From: Gammaproteobacteria bacterium
GTDB lineage: Bacteria; Pseudomonadota; Gammaproteobacteria; UBA9214
Length of the DNA stretch: 17,605 bases
Reading direction: 5' to 3'
Assembly (NCBI GenBank): GCA_030599705.1
Contig: JAUVNM010000006.1
Location: forward strand, 1 to 17,605
Shown here piece after piece: positions 7,268 through 14,866 of this stretch (within the stretch, counting starts at the first letter, position 1; each line of letters begins with the position of its first letter). The notes under the pieces were generated by a model. That model was not told the DNA's origin, did not search any database, and saw only the letters and a list, made by a program, of their open reading frames with translations. Made by a program: the position numbers and the translations under genes.

Positions 7268-10200
7268 ATGATGGCACGTACCTTTCATTATCTCTGGCTG
7301 CTGTCTGTCGGTGCGCTACTGGTCGTAGCCATCGTTCTCGCGGCTGGACGCCTGTGGGTGCCGATACTGGGTGACTACCGTACCGAGCTCGAGGCGCTTG
7401 CTACTGATGTGCTGCACAAGACCGTCACCATCGGGCGCATCGAGGGGACCTGGCGCGGACTGAACCCGGTATTCAAGCTCCAGGACGTGGCGATCACGGA
7501 GCCCGGCCGGGCGGTGGCGGCGCTTGCCATCGACGAGATCTGGATCGGCATCGACGCAAAGAACTCCCTGCATGACCAGCGTCTGTTGCTGGAAAGTATC
7601 GATGTGATCGGCGCCGATGTCACGGTCATCCGGGACCCGGATGGTAACTTCCATATAGACAGGATGACGTACGATCCCGGGGAGGACACGTCACTCGCCG
7701 GGCTGTTTGACATCGACCGCCTGTCCCTCCACGACTCTGTCATTATCTATGAAGACCGGCATGCGCAACGTCACCCGGTACGTTTTACCGACGTGACGTT
7801 AACACTGGACAACGCGGGTGAGCATTCGCTGTTGACCGGTTATGCCATGTTGCCGCCACAGCTCGGTCATCGGGTAGATATAGCCGCCGAGATCCGCAAT
7901 GCAGGCGGGCAGCCAGGACAATGGGGCGGCCGGTTCTATATCCAGGGACAGGCCCTGGAGATCAGTCAGGAAAACCTGCGCATGCTCGCCGCCGACGTCA
8001 ATGTCAGTGGTAGCGCCGATCTGCGTTGCTGGGTCGACCTGAAAGCGGGGCAGCTCACGAGGGTCCGGGGTGAACTGGAGGCCACTGCGCTGCAACTGCA
8101 TCAGCAGGGCGAGGATGCCGGGACCGATTATGCGATTGACCGCTTCAGTGGCCGCTTCGGCTGGCGCAAGCGTAAGGGTGGCTGGCAATTCGCGGCACAG
8201 CAACTGGTCGTGGAGCAGGGCGCGGCCGTGCGCGAGGGGGCCGGGATCTCGATCGCACAGCGCAATCACGGCGGGGCTGCGTATTATTCCGGTGAATTCA
8301 CCGGGCTGTATCTCGAGGATCTGCAATCACTGGTCAGGACAGCCCCCGGTATTCCGGAGTCGCAGCGTCACCGCATTGCCCGGCTGCACCTGGAAGGGTT
8401 GATCGAAAAACTCTACATCGACCTCAGGCAGACCGGGGACCGCAACGAGGTGCTTGGAGTTGACATGACCTTCCGGGACCTGGGTATCCAGCCGGCCGCT
8501 GGTCCGGGTGTTAGCGGGCTGCGCGGCAGCGTGACCGGAACGCAGGACAGCGGCGCGGTCTGGCTGCACACCCGGCATGCCGGTTTTTCCGACGCCGGCG
8601 TGTTTCGTGATGCCTTGCTGTTCGACGCTGTCACCGGTGAAATCGGCTGGCAGTGGCGGGACGGACACCTCACGATGACCGGGGATGCCTTGCACCTTGC
8701 GAATGCGGATCTTGCGGTTACCGGGCAACTGGAGCTGTCTGTCCCGGCAGCGGGTGCCGCCCCGGTGGTTGACCTGCAGCTCGACGTGCACCGTGCCCGG
8801 CTTGGCCGCCTCAAGCATTATTTGCCGGCCCGCGTCATGCCGGTGAAGGCGGTGACCTGGCTGGACCGCAGCCTGGTCAGTGGTGATATCCACGACGGCA
8901 GCGTGGTACTAAAGGGGCCGCTGGACAAGTTGCCGTTCGACAACGGCGAGGGGCAGCTGGAAGTGCGGTTGCCGGTGACCAATGTCGTGCTCGATTACAA
9001 CGCGGACTGGACACCGATCCGGGAACTTGCCGCGCAGGTCAATTTTACCGGCAGGGCAATGGATATCGTCAGTCACCAGGGCACTATCCGCACGGCAGCG
9101 CTCGCGCACGTGAACGCCAGGATCAACGACCTGGGCAGGCCGGACCTGCTGCTGAAGGGTACCGTGACGGGCGCATTGCCGGTGATGCTGGCGGAACTCG
9201 GCAGCAGTCCACTCGGTGCACTCTACGGCGGCTTTGTCGACCAGGTTACCGGTTCCGGGGACGCGCAGCTCGATCTGGACGTGTTTGTCCCGCTGCACGG
9301 CACGGGCCGTGAAGTTGGCGTCAAGGGCAAGATCCATTTGTTGAGTAATGGACTGAAGGTGAATGCCAGCGGGATCGGGTTCGAACGCATCAGGGGGAAA
9401 CTTGATTTCGATTCTGACGGGATCACCGGCAAGAATCTGCAGGCCCGGTTGCGGGGTGCGCCGGTCAAGGTCGATGTCCGGACCGACCCGCAGGATTCAG
9501 CCACCAGGATCGGGATCAGGGGGCCGGTTGATTTCGTCTCGATTGTTGCCGGCGAACAGCAGGCGCTTGACGGAATTCTGAGCGGGAACAGTGACTGGGA
9601 CCTGCGGCTCGTTATCGCGCGACTGGAAGGCCGCAAGCAGACGCCGGATGTCAGTCTCGAACTCTTATCCAGCCTCGAGGGCATTGCCATTGACCTGCCG
9701 GCGCCGTTCGGCAAGGCTGCAGCCGACAGCCGGCCACTGGCGGTAACTGTTGAAAAGCTTGCACACCCGGAGCAGCAGCTGCACTTTCGCTATGCCAGCC
9801 TGCTGCAGGGAATCTTTGGTGTCGGTGCTGCAGATGGCGGTCTGGCACTGCAGCAGGGCAATATCATTATCGGAACACGACCTGTCACCATGCCGGACAC
9901 CCGGGAGCTGCACATTGCCGGCCAGCTGGAACACTTTTCCCTGACGGAATGGCAGCCGGTGTTTTCACGGTTTGACGGGGTCGCTGGCCCACCGCTCAGG
10001 CTCGACCTGGAAATCGCTACACTGGAACTCCTGCGGCACGTACTCGAGGATGTTTCGCTGTATGCCGTGGAAACCGGTACGCTACAGAACTTCGTGTTCG
10101 GTGGATCCACCGTTAAGGGCAAGGTCCTGCTGGAACGCGGAACAACGGGTGTCGTGCGGGTTGCCGCTGACCTGGAACTGCTCAAGCTCAGGCGGCAGGC

Positions 10201-11110
10201 GGATGCCGCTGATGCCGCCAAGGCCTCCGATCCGAATGACTTCCCGGGGCTCGACATCGCGATCAAGCAGCTCAAGTACGAGGGTATAAAACTTGGCAAG
10301 GTGCAGTTGCAGGCAAGCACTGTCCCGGACGCAGTGCAGGTTAGCCGCCTCGCTGTCGAGTCGGACATGTTGTCGCTGGAAGCGAGCGGCGACTGGCGTA
10401 CGGATTCCGGGCGGCAGGTCTCGCAATTCGAAATCGAGGTGACCGGTGGCACGCTGGAGAAGCTGCTCCAGGAGTTCGACTACCAGGAAGAAGTGGCCGG
10501 GGGTGAAATCAACGGATCATTGCGCGCCACCTGGCCGGGCGCGCCGTGGGCGTTCCGGCCGTCAGTGATCGACGGCAAGCTGCACTTGGTCATCAAGGAG
10601 GGCCAGCTGCTCAACATCAAGCCGGGTGCCGGGCGCGTGTTCGGTCTGGTCAGCCTGCACACACTGCCGCGACGCCTGTCGCTGGATTTTGATGACCTGT
10701 ACAAGAAAGGCTACACATTCGATCGCATCGAGGGCCACTTCGTCCTCAGTGATGGCGATGCCTATACCAGTGACCTGGTGATCGAGGGGCCTGCCGCGCG
10801 GATCGATATCTCCGGGCGCATCGGCCTTGAAGACGAAGACTACGATGAACTGATTACCGTGGTTCCGCATGTCAGTTCCAGTCTGCCGATTGCCGGCGCC
10901 ATTGCTGGCGGCCCGGTCGTGGGCGTGGCCCTGCTGTTGGCAGAACACCTGTTCGGGGATGAGCTGGAGAAGCATACGAAGTTTGCACACAGGCAATACT
11001 CCGTGACCGGTCCATGGTCCGACCCGGTATACACCGAGGTCAATATCAAGCTGGTGGACCCGCCGGGCACGGAAGCACCGGATGCCGGGGGCTTCGAGGT
11101 TTTCGAGTAG
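7268..11110 (+). CDS. yhdP: YhdP family AsmA-like protein
   Basis: A 1280-residue protein of the YhdP/TIGR02099 type. An N-terminal membrane anchor (about 8-30) is followed by a very long periplasmic region rich in beta repeats (DUF3971 then AsmA-like C-terminal domain). The family-specific block near residue 1122, RVFGLVSLHTLPRRLSLDFDD with GYTFDRIEGHFVLSDG after it, is clear. In E. coli YhdP, with TamB and YdbH, supports phospholipid transport to the outer membrane and envelope integrity; the same role is inferred here. Two ATG codons in a row (7268 and 7271) make the exact start uncertain by one residue. The 43-bp gap after rng suggests co-transcription. Confidence 0.93.
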   Translation: MMARTFHYLWLLSVGALLVVAIVLAAGRLWVPILGDYRTELEALATDVLHKTVTIGRIEGTWRGLNPVFKLQDVAITEPGRAVAALAIDEIWIGIDAKNSLHDQRLLLESIDVIGADVTVIRDPDGNFHIDRMTYDPGEDTSLAGLFDIDRLSLHDSVIIYEDRHAQRHPVRFTDVTLTLDNAGEHSLLTGYAMLPPQLGHRVDIAAEIRNAGGQPGQWGGRFYIQGQALEISQENLRMLAADVNVSGSADLRCWVDLKAGQLTRVRGELEATALQLHQQGEDAGTDYAIDRFSGRFGWRKRKGGWQFAAQQLVVEQGAAVREGAGISIAQRNHGGAAYYSGEFTGLYLEDLQSLVRTAPGIPESQRHRIARLHLEGLIEKLYIDLRQTGDRNEVLGVDMTFRDLGIQPAAGPGVSGLRGSVTGTQDSGAVWLHTRHAGFSDAGVFRDALLFDAVTGEIGWQWRDGHLTMTGDALHLANADLAVTGQLELSVPAAGAAPVVDLQLDVHRARLGRLKHYLPARVMPVKAVTWLDRSLVSGDIHDGSVVLKGPLDKLPFDNGEGQLEVRLPVTNVVLDYNADWTPIRELAAQVNFTGRAMDIVSHQGTIRTAALAHVNARINDLGRPDLLLKGTVTGALPVMLAELGSSPLGALYGGFVDQVTGSGDAQLDLDVFVPLHGTGREVGVKGKIHLLSNGLKVNASGIGFERIRGKLDFDSDGITGKNLQARLRGAPVKVDVRTDPQDSATRIGIRGPVDFVSIVAGEQQALDGILSGNSDWDLRLVIARLEGRKQTPDVSLELLSSLEGIAIDLPAPFGKAAADSRPLAVTVEKLAHPEQQLHFRYASLLQGIFGVGAADGGLALQQGNIIIGTRPVTMPDTRELHIAGQLEHFSLTEWQPVFSRFDGVAGPPLRLDLEIATLELLRHVLEDVSLYAVETGTLQNFVFGGSTVKGKVLLERGTTGVVRVAADLELLKLRRQADAADAAKASDPNDFPGLDIAIKQLKYEGIKLGKVQLQASTVPDAVQVSRLAVESDMLSLEASGDWRTDSGRQVSQFEIEVTGGTLEKLLQEFDYQEEVAGGEINGSLRATWPGAPWAFRPSVIDGKLHLVIKEGQLLNIKPGAGRVFGLVSLHTLPRRLSLDFDDLYKKGYTFDRIEGHFVLSDGDAYTSDLVIEGPAARIDISGRIGLEDEDYDELITVVPHVSSSLPIAGAIAGGPVVGVALLLAEHLFGDELEKHTKFAHRQYSVTGPWSDPVYTEVNIKLVDPPGTEAPDAGGFEVFE

Positions 11111-11116
11111 ACATAA

Positions 11117-11141
11117 CACTGCAAACACCGCGGTTGCAGTG
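11117..11141 (+). other. Stem-loop after yhdP
   Basis: A perfect 8-bp dyad, CACTGCAA (11117-11124) and TTGCAGTG (11134-11141), with a 9-base loop begins six bases after the yhdP stop. No run of T follows, so it is not a standard intrinsic terminator. It may stabilise the yhdP message 3' end or be chance. Confidence 0.3.
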
Positions 11142-11261
11142 GCCGCGTCGCACAATAGAACTGTGCTATCCTGTTTTGAACCTGATTCAGTTTCTTATCT
11201 GGCCTGTCTGAACCGGTTTCACCACGCCAACGCTTGTATATATTGACGGGATTGATGTGTC

Positions 11262-12080
11262 ATGAGTGTGATTGCCTGTATACAAATGGCCTCGAGCCCC
11301 AATGTCGGCGCCAACCTGCTGGAGGCCGAGCGCCTGATTGGTGCGGCGGTCAGCCAGGGGGCGGAACTGGTGGTGCTGCCGGAAAACTTTGCCATCATGG
11401 GCAAGACCGAGCACGAAAAGGTCGTGGTGCGTGAACCGGAAGGTGACGGTCCCATCCAGGCGTTCCTTGCAGAGCAGGCCGCACGCCACGGTATCTGGCT
11501 GGTCGGCGGCACGATACCGCTGGTCGCCAATGCGGATGACAAGGTGCGCGCCGTCTGCCTGGTCTTCGACAGCGCGGGCAGGCAGGTTGCCCGCTATGAC
11601 AAGATTCACCTGTTCGACGTCCAGATTGTCGACAGCGACGAGCAGTACACCGAGTCGGAGACCATCGAGCCGGGCAGTGAAGTGGTGGTCATCGATAGCC
11701 CGTTCGGGCGCATGGGACTGTCGGTCTGTTACGACCTGCGCTTCCCGGAACTGTTCCGGCAGCAGCTCGATGCCGGCATGGAACTGCTGGTCCTGCCATC
11801 CGCGTTTACCGCCATCACCGGCCAGGCACACTGGGAAGTGCTGGTGCGCGCACGTGCCATCGAGAACCAGTGCTACGTGATCGCGCCCGACCAGGGCGGC
11901 TACCATCTCAATGGCCGCGAGACCTGGGGTCACAGCATGATCGTGGACCCCTGGGGTACGGTACTGAACAGTCTCGGGCGTGGCCCGGGCGTGGTCTGCG
12001 CGACGCTCGACCTGGAGCGCCTTGGCAATGCACGCCGCAACTTCCCGAGCATCGAGCACCGCCGCCTGCAGTGCGGCTAA
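11262..12080 (+). CDS. Carbon-nitrogen hydrolase, probable deaminated glutathione amidase
   Basis: A 272-residue nitrilase-superfamily amidase. The catalytic triad is visible: Glu41 in LVVLPENF, Lys114 in ARYDKIHLFDV, and Cys156 in LSVCYDLRFPELFR. The YDKIHLFDV and CYDLRFPE blocks resemble the Nit1/YbeM branch, which hydrolyses deaminated glutathione, a side product of transaminases, so a metabolite-repair role is the best inference. Other omega-amidase-like activities cannot be excluded. I remember a nitrilase gene between yhdP and tldD in Pseudomonas as well. The ribosome binding site before the ATG at 11262 is weak. Translation ends in IEHRRLQCG. Confidence 0.9.
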   Translation: MSVIACIQMASSPNVGANLLEAERLIGAAVSQGAELVVLPENFAIMGKTEHEKVVVREPEGDGPIQAFLAEQAARHGIWLVGGTIPLVANADDKVRAVCLVFDSAGRQVARYDKIHLFDVQIVDSDEQYTESETIEPGSEVVVIDSPFGRMGLSVCYDLRFPELFRQQLDAGMELLVLPSAFTAITGQAHWEVLVRARAIENQCYVIAPDQGGYHLNGRETWGHSMIVDPWGTVLNSLGRGPGVVCATLDLERLGNARRNFPSIEHRRLQCG

Positions 12081-12109
12081 CGCAAGGGGGCAGGATAAAG
12101 GGAACCCGG

Positions 12110-12151
12110 TGTTATCCGGCGATCATTGCAGGGGATAACATGCAATGATCG
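12110..12151. other. Interleaved palindromes downstream of the amidase gene
   Basis: Two perfect dyads share the same 42 bases in crossed order. Dyad A: TGTTATCC (12110-12117) with GGATAACA (12133-12140), 8 bp. Dyad B: CGATCATTGCA (12120-12130) with TGCAATGATCG (12141-12151), 11 bp. Only four bases (two GG pairs) are not part of an arm. As RNA this gives two mutually exclusive hairpins or a pseudoknot; as DNA it could be overlapping operator sites. No T tract follows, so a simple terminator is unlikely. Confidence 0.65.
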
Positions 12152-12160
12152 TATAACTAC

Positions 12161-12233
12161 TGTAGGAGCCGCCTTGGCGGCGAACTGTTCGCGGGCATAC
12201 CAAAAACGCGGGCACAAGAGCCCGCTCCTGCAG
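12161..12233. repeat. REP doublet (REPIN-like) between amidase gene and tldD
   Basis: First unit at 12161-12185: TGTAGGAGCCGCCTTGGCGG then CGAAC, stem GCCGCC-TT-GGCGGC (12168-12181). Second unit at 12205-12233 in opposite orientation, stem GCGGGC-ACAAGA-GCCCGC (12208-12225), reading CTGCAGGAGCGGGC on the minus strand. A partial TTCGCGGGC lies between them (12189-12197). The same head and tail as the 5608-5708 element show that one REP family is active or was active in this genome. Confidence 0.85.
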
Positions 12234-12296
12234 AAAATACAGCGCTTCCAACTCTAATGACACAGCAACCAGACCCGCATTAACTGAAAAATACCC

Positions 12297-13742
12297 ATGA
12301 CCACATCCAACCTCGATATCGCCCGCCAGCGCCTGCTGGTCCCGGCCGGCCTTGATGAAAACGACCTCGACCGGGTATTCGGCAGTCTGCTGGGCCACGC
12401 GGTCGATAGCGGCGACCTGTACTTCCAGTCCACGCGCTATGAATCGTGGGTGCTGGAGGACGGCATCGTCAAGGAAGGCACGCACAGCATCGAGCAGGGC
12501 GCGGGGGTGCGTGCCATCAGCGGTGACAAGACCGGTTTTGCCTATTCCGACGAGATCCTGATGCCGGCATTACTGGATGCCTCGCAGGCGGCGCGCGCGA
12601 TTGCGCGCCAGGGCAGCGAGGGTAAGCTGCAGGCCTGGCACCGCAGTGCGGAAAACAGTCTCTACCCGGCACTCGACCCGCTTGACCGGATGACCGCGGA
12701 TGCAAAGGTCGCCCTGCTGAAGCAGGTGGATGTCGAGGCACGGAGCCAGGACCCGCGGGTCAGGGAAGTGGTGGTCAGTCTCGCCGGTGTCCACGAAGTC
12801 ATGATGGTGGCCGTCAGTGACGGCACCCTGGCGGCCGACGTGCGCCCGCTGATCCGTTTCAACGTCACGGTCATCGTCGAGCAGGATGGCCGGCGCGAGC
12901 AGGGCACTGCCGGTGGCGGCGGGCGTACCGATTACGGGTTCTTCATTGAGCAGGAGCGCGCGCTCGGCTATGCGCGCGAGGCGGTGCGCCAGGCGCTGGT
13001 CAACCTCGATGCCGTGGCGACCCCGGCCGGCACCATGCCGGTGGTGCTGGGCCCCGGCTGGCCGGGCATCCTGCTGCACGAGGCCATCGGTCACGGGCTG
13101 GAAGGCGACTTCAACCGCAAGGGTACCTCGGCATTCGCCGGCCGGGTGGGAGAACAGGTGGCCTCACCGCTGTGTACCGTCATCGATGATGGCACCATAC
13201 CCGGGCGGCGCGGTTCCCTGAATGTCGATGACGAAGGCATCCCCACGCAGCACACCGTGCTGATCGAGAACGGCATTCTCAAGGGTTACATGCAGGACCG
13301 TATGAACGCCGGGTTGATGGGGGTGGCCCCCACCGGCAATGGCCGGCGCGAGTCCTATGCGCACCTGCCGATGCCGCGCATGACCAACACCTGCATGCTG
13401 GCCGGCGAGTCAGACCCGGAGGAGATCATCCAGTCAGTCGACAAGGGACTCTACGCAGTCAACTTCGGCGGCGGCCAGGTAGATATCACCTCGGGCAGGT
13501 TCGTGTTCACCGCGAGCGAGGCCTACCTGATCGAGCGGGGCAAGGTCACCCGCCCGGTGAAGGGCGCCACCCTTATTGGTAATGGTCCGGAGGTGTTGAA
13601 GCAGGTCTCCATGGTCGGCAACGACCTGCAGCTGGACTCGGGAGTCGGCACCTGCGGCAAGGAAGGCCAGAGTGTCCCGGTGGGTGTCGGACAACCGACG
13701 CTGCTGATCGATGAGCTCACGGTCGGCGGCACCAGCGCCTGA
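12297..13742 (+). CDS. tldD: Metalloprotease TldD
   Basis: A 481-residue subunit of the TldD/TldE zinc protease, which degrades unfolded peptides and in E. coli matures microcin B17 and helps remove CcdA. The zinc-binding HExxxH motif is LLHEAIGHGLEGD with H261, E262 and H266, and the third ligand is probably Cys453 in GTCGKEGQ, typical of TldD rather than the inactive TldE. The GGGRTDYGFF segment (about 204-213) is also conserved. Length matches the family. No tldE/pmbA is in the window, so the partner must be elsewhere if present. A REP doublet lies 64 bp upstream of the start. Confidence 0.96.
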   Translation: MTTSNLDIARQRLLVPAGLDENDLDRVFGSLLGHAVDSGDLYFQSTRYESWVLEDGIVKEGTHSIEQGAGVRAISGDKTGFAYSDEILMPALLDASQAARAIARQGSEGKLQAWHRSAENSLYPALDPLDRMTADAKVALLKQVDVEARSQDPRVREVVVSLAGVHEVMMVAVSDGTLAADVRPLIRFNVTVIVEQDGRREQGTAGGGGRTDYGFFIEQERALGYAREAVRQALVNLDAVATPAGTMPVVLGPGWPGILLHEAIGHGLEGDFNRKGTSAFAGRVGEQVASPLCTVIDDGTIPGRRGSLNVDDEGIPTQHTVLIENGILKGYMQDRMNAGLMGVAPTGNGRRESYAHLPMPRMTNTCMLAGESDPEEIIQSVDKGLYAVNFGGGQVDITSGRFVFTASEAYLIERGKVTRPVKGATLIGNGPEVLKQVSMVGNDLQLDSGVGTCGKEGQSVPVGVGQPTLLIDELTVGGTSA

Positions 13743-13894
13743 GCCGTTTCCCGGCGGAAAAATGACGATATCTGAGGGTACATGCCGCCGCGAGAAAGTG
13801 CTTCCAATCTCAAAATAAAGGGTTATGCTAGGTGTGGCATCGCAAGATGTTGTGGTTGAGGAACCCTGTGCGAACCTGACGCGGAGGCTATACC

Positions 13895-14314
13895 ATGACC
13901 GAAAAAATGACCGTCGAGAAGGTGTCCGTGGAGATGGATATCCTGTGGAACCGGATCAAGGAGCTGGAACACTCGCTCTCCCAGAAGCTGGAAAGTACCC
14001 TGAAAAACACCTCCCGAAAACTGAAACGCCAGTTATCTGCTGACGATGAAGGACCGGGCAGCATGGTAATCAGCAACAAGGTCCGTCACGACCTGATCCA
14101 GTTGACTGCCTACCACAAGGCGCAACGCCGCGGCTTCACCAACGGGAATCCCGAGCAGGACTGGCTGGAAGCCGAGCAGGAAGTGGATCGACTGTTGCTG
14201 GGTGGACAGACCGCACTCGATGTCGCCACCGAACTGACACCGGACAGTATCAGTGCCGGAAAACTTGTCTTGCCCAGGAAAACCCGGAGCCGGCCGGAAC
14301 GCCAACAGCAATAA
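13895..14314 (+). CDS. DUF2934 domain protein
   Basis: A 139-residue protein of unknown function. The N-terminal half is charged and probably helical (about residues 6-47, NRIKELEHSLSQKLES). The DUF2934 motif spans about 64-100: HDLIQLTAYHKAQRRGF, then DWLEAEQEVDRLL (89-101), matching the family pattern AY-A--RGF...DWL-AE. The tail is basic. The ATG at 13895 has a good GGAGG seven bases upstream. A 152-bp gap follows tldD, so it may have its own promoter; a weak candidate TTCCAA-16-TATGCT lies at 13802-13829. Small DUF2934 proteins are widespread in proteobacteria without a known role; I do not assign one. Confidence 0.85.
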   Translation: MTEKMTVEKVSVEMDILWNRIKELEHSLSQKLESTLKNTSRKLKRQLSADDEGPGSMVISNKVRHDLIQLTAYHKAQRRGFTNGNPEQDWLEAEQEVDRLLLGGQTALDVATELTPDSISAGKLVLPRKTRSRPERQQQ

Positions 14315-14457
14315 GCTGCAAGGCAGACTGTCGCGTAAAGCGGCAGCGACAACTCCATACCCTGCACCGGTCCCCGGCGCACGTGGTGTTTTACCCCCCT
14401 GAATTTCTTAATGGCTGTTACCCTGATCGAGCAGGTTGTACCTGTCGAGAAAGGTTA

Positions 14458-14565
14458 CTCGAGGTGCAGGGTGATTTCTCAAGACACGCTGCAAGTACGT
14501 CCCTGTAAGCTCGATGGCCGCATCCCTGCGGCCAACGGCCTTGAGGAATCACCCTGCACCCCGAG
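14458..14565 (-). repeat. Structured CAGGGATG element, copy 1
   Basis: A 108-bp near-perfect cruciform. Closing arms 14458-14483 and 14540-14565 pair at 24 of 26 positions and contain GGTGCAGGGTGATT. Read on the minus strand, the interior carries, in order, the hairpin GGCCGCA-GGGA-TGCGGCC (14516-14533), the box ATCGAGC (14509-14515), CAGGGA (14500-14505) and ACTTGCAGCG (14487-14496). The same boxes in the same order recur in copy 2 on the opposite strand. It lies in the gene-free 552 bp between the DUF2934 gene and sdaA. Confidence 0.75.
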
Positions 14566-14613
14566 CAACCGGGCAAGCTCTTGAGTCTGGTAATCCGGTG
14601 TCCCGGCAGTCTT

Positions 14614-14729
14614 CTTGTCAGGGGCATCGGCTTCAGGGATGAAGCCGTTGAGCGTCCAGGGAGAAGGTGAGACCGGGAACCGGTCGAGAAGCTGGCCTGG
14701 GCCATGGACTTGCAGCGGCCCCTGACAAG
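14614..14729 (+). repeat. Structured CAGGGATG element, copy 2 (inverted relative to copy 1)
   Basis: Closing stem CTTGTCAGGGGC (14614-14625) pairs perfectly with GCCCCTGACAAG (14718-14729). Inside are CGGCTTCA-GGGA-TGAAGCCG (14628-14647), box GTTGAGC (14647-14653), CAGGGA (14657-14662), a small stem GACCGG-GAA-CCGGTC (14671-14685), TGGC-CTGG-GCCA (14693-14704), and ACTTGCAGCG (14708-14717) touching the closing stem. It has the same box order as copy 1 plus about 45 extra bases before ACTTGCAGCG. The fold would be a multi-branched junction. Apart from the two copies, the rest of this gap (14315-14457, 14566-14613 and 14730-14866) shows no gene I can support. Confidence 0.7.
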
Positions 14730-14866
14730 GGGAGACAGCCAGGGCACCGGATTCACGCTCGAAAGGTGCAAACCACTCGTTCAGGGGAAGGGCCCTCCGG
14801 AATATGTTTATGATTCCTGCAATGAGCAATAAACTACGGGTGTTCCCCTAACCCGCAGGTCATCCC

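Noticed and set aside
13825..14043. Plus-strand ORF of 72 residues overlapping the start of the DUF2934 gene
   Set aside because: Out of frame with the DUF2934 gene, which has a good ribosome binding site and a recognisable motif; no independent support.
14479..14829. Minus-strand ORF of 116 residues between the DUF2934 gene and sdaA
   Set aside because: It runs through both copies of the structured repeat, shows no recognisable domain, and has no clear ribosome binding site; its composition follows from the palindromes.
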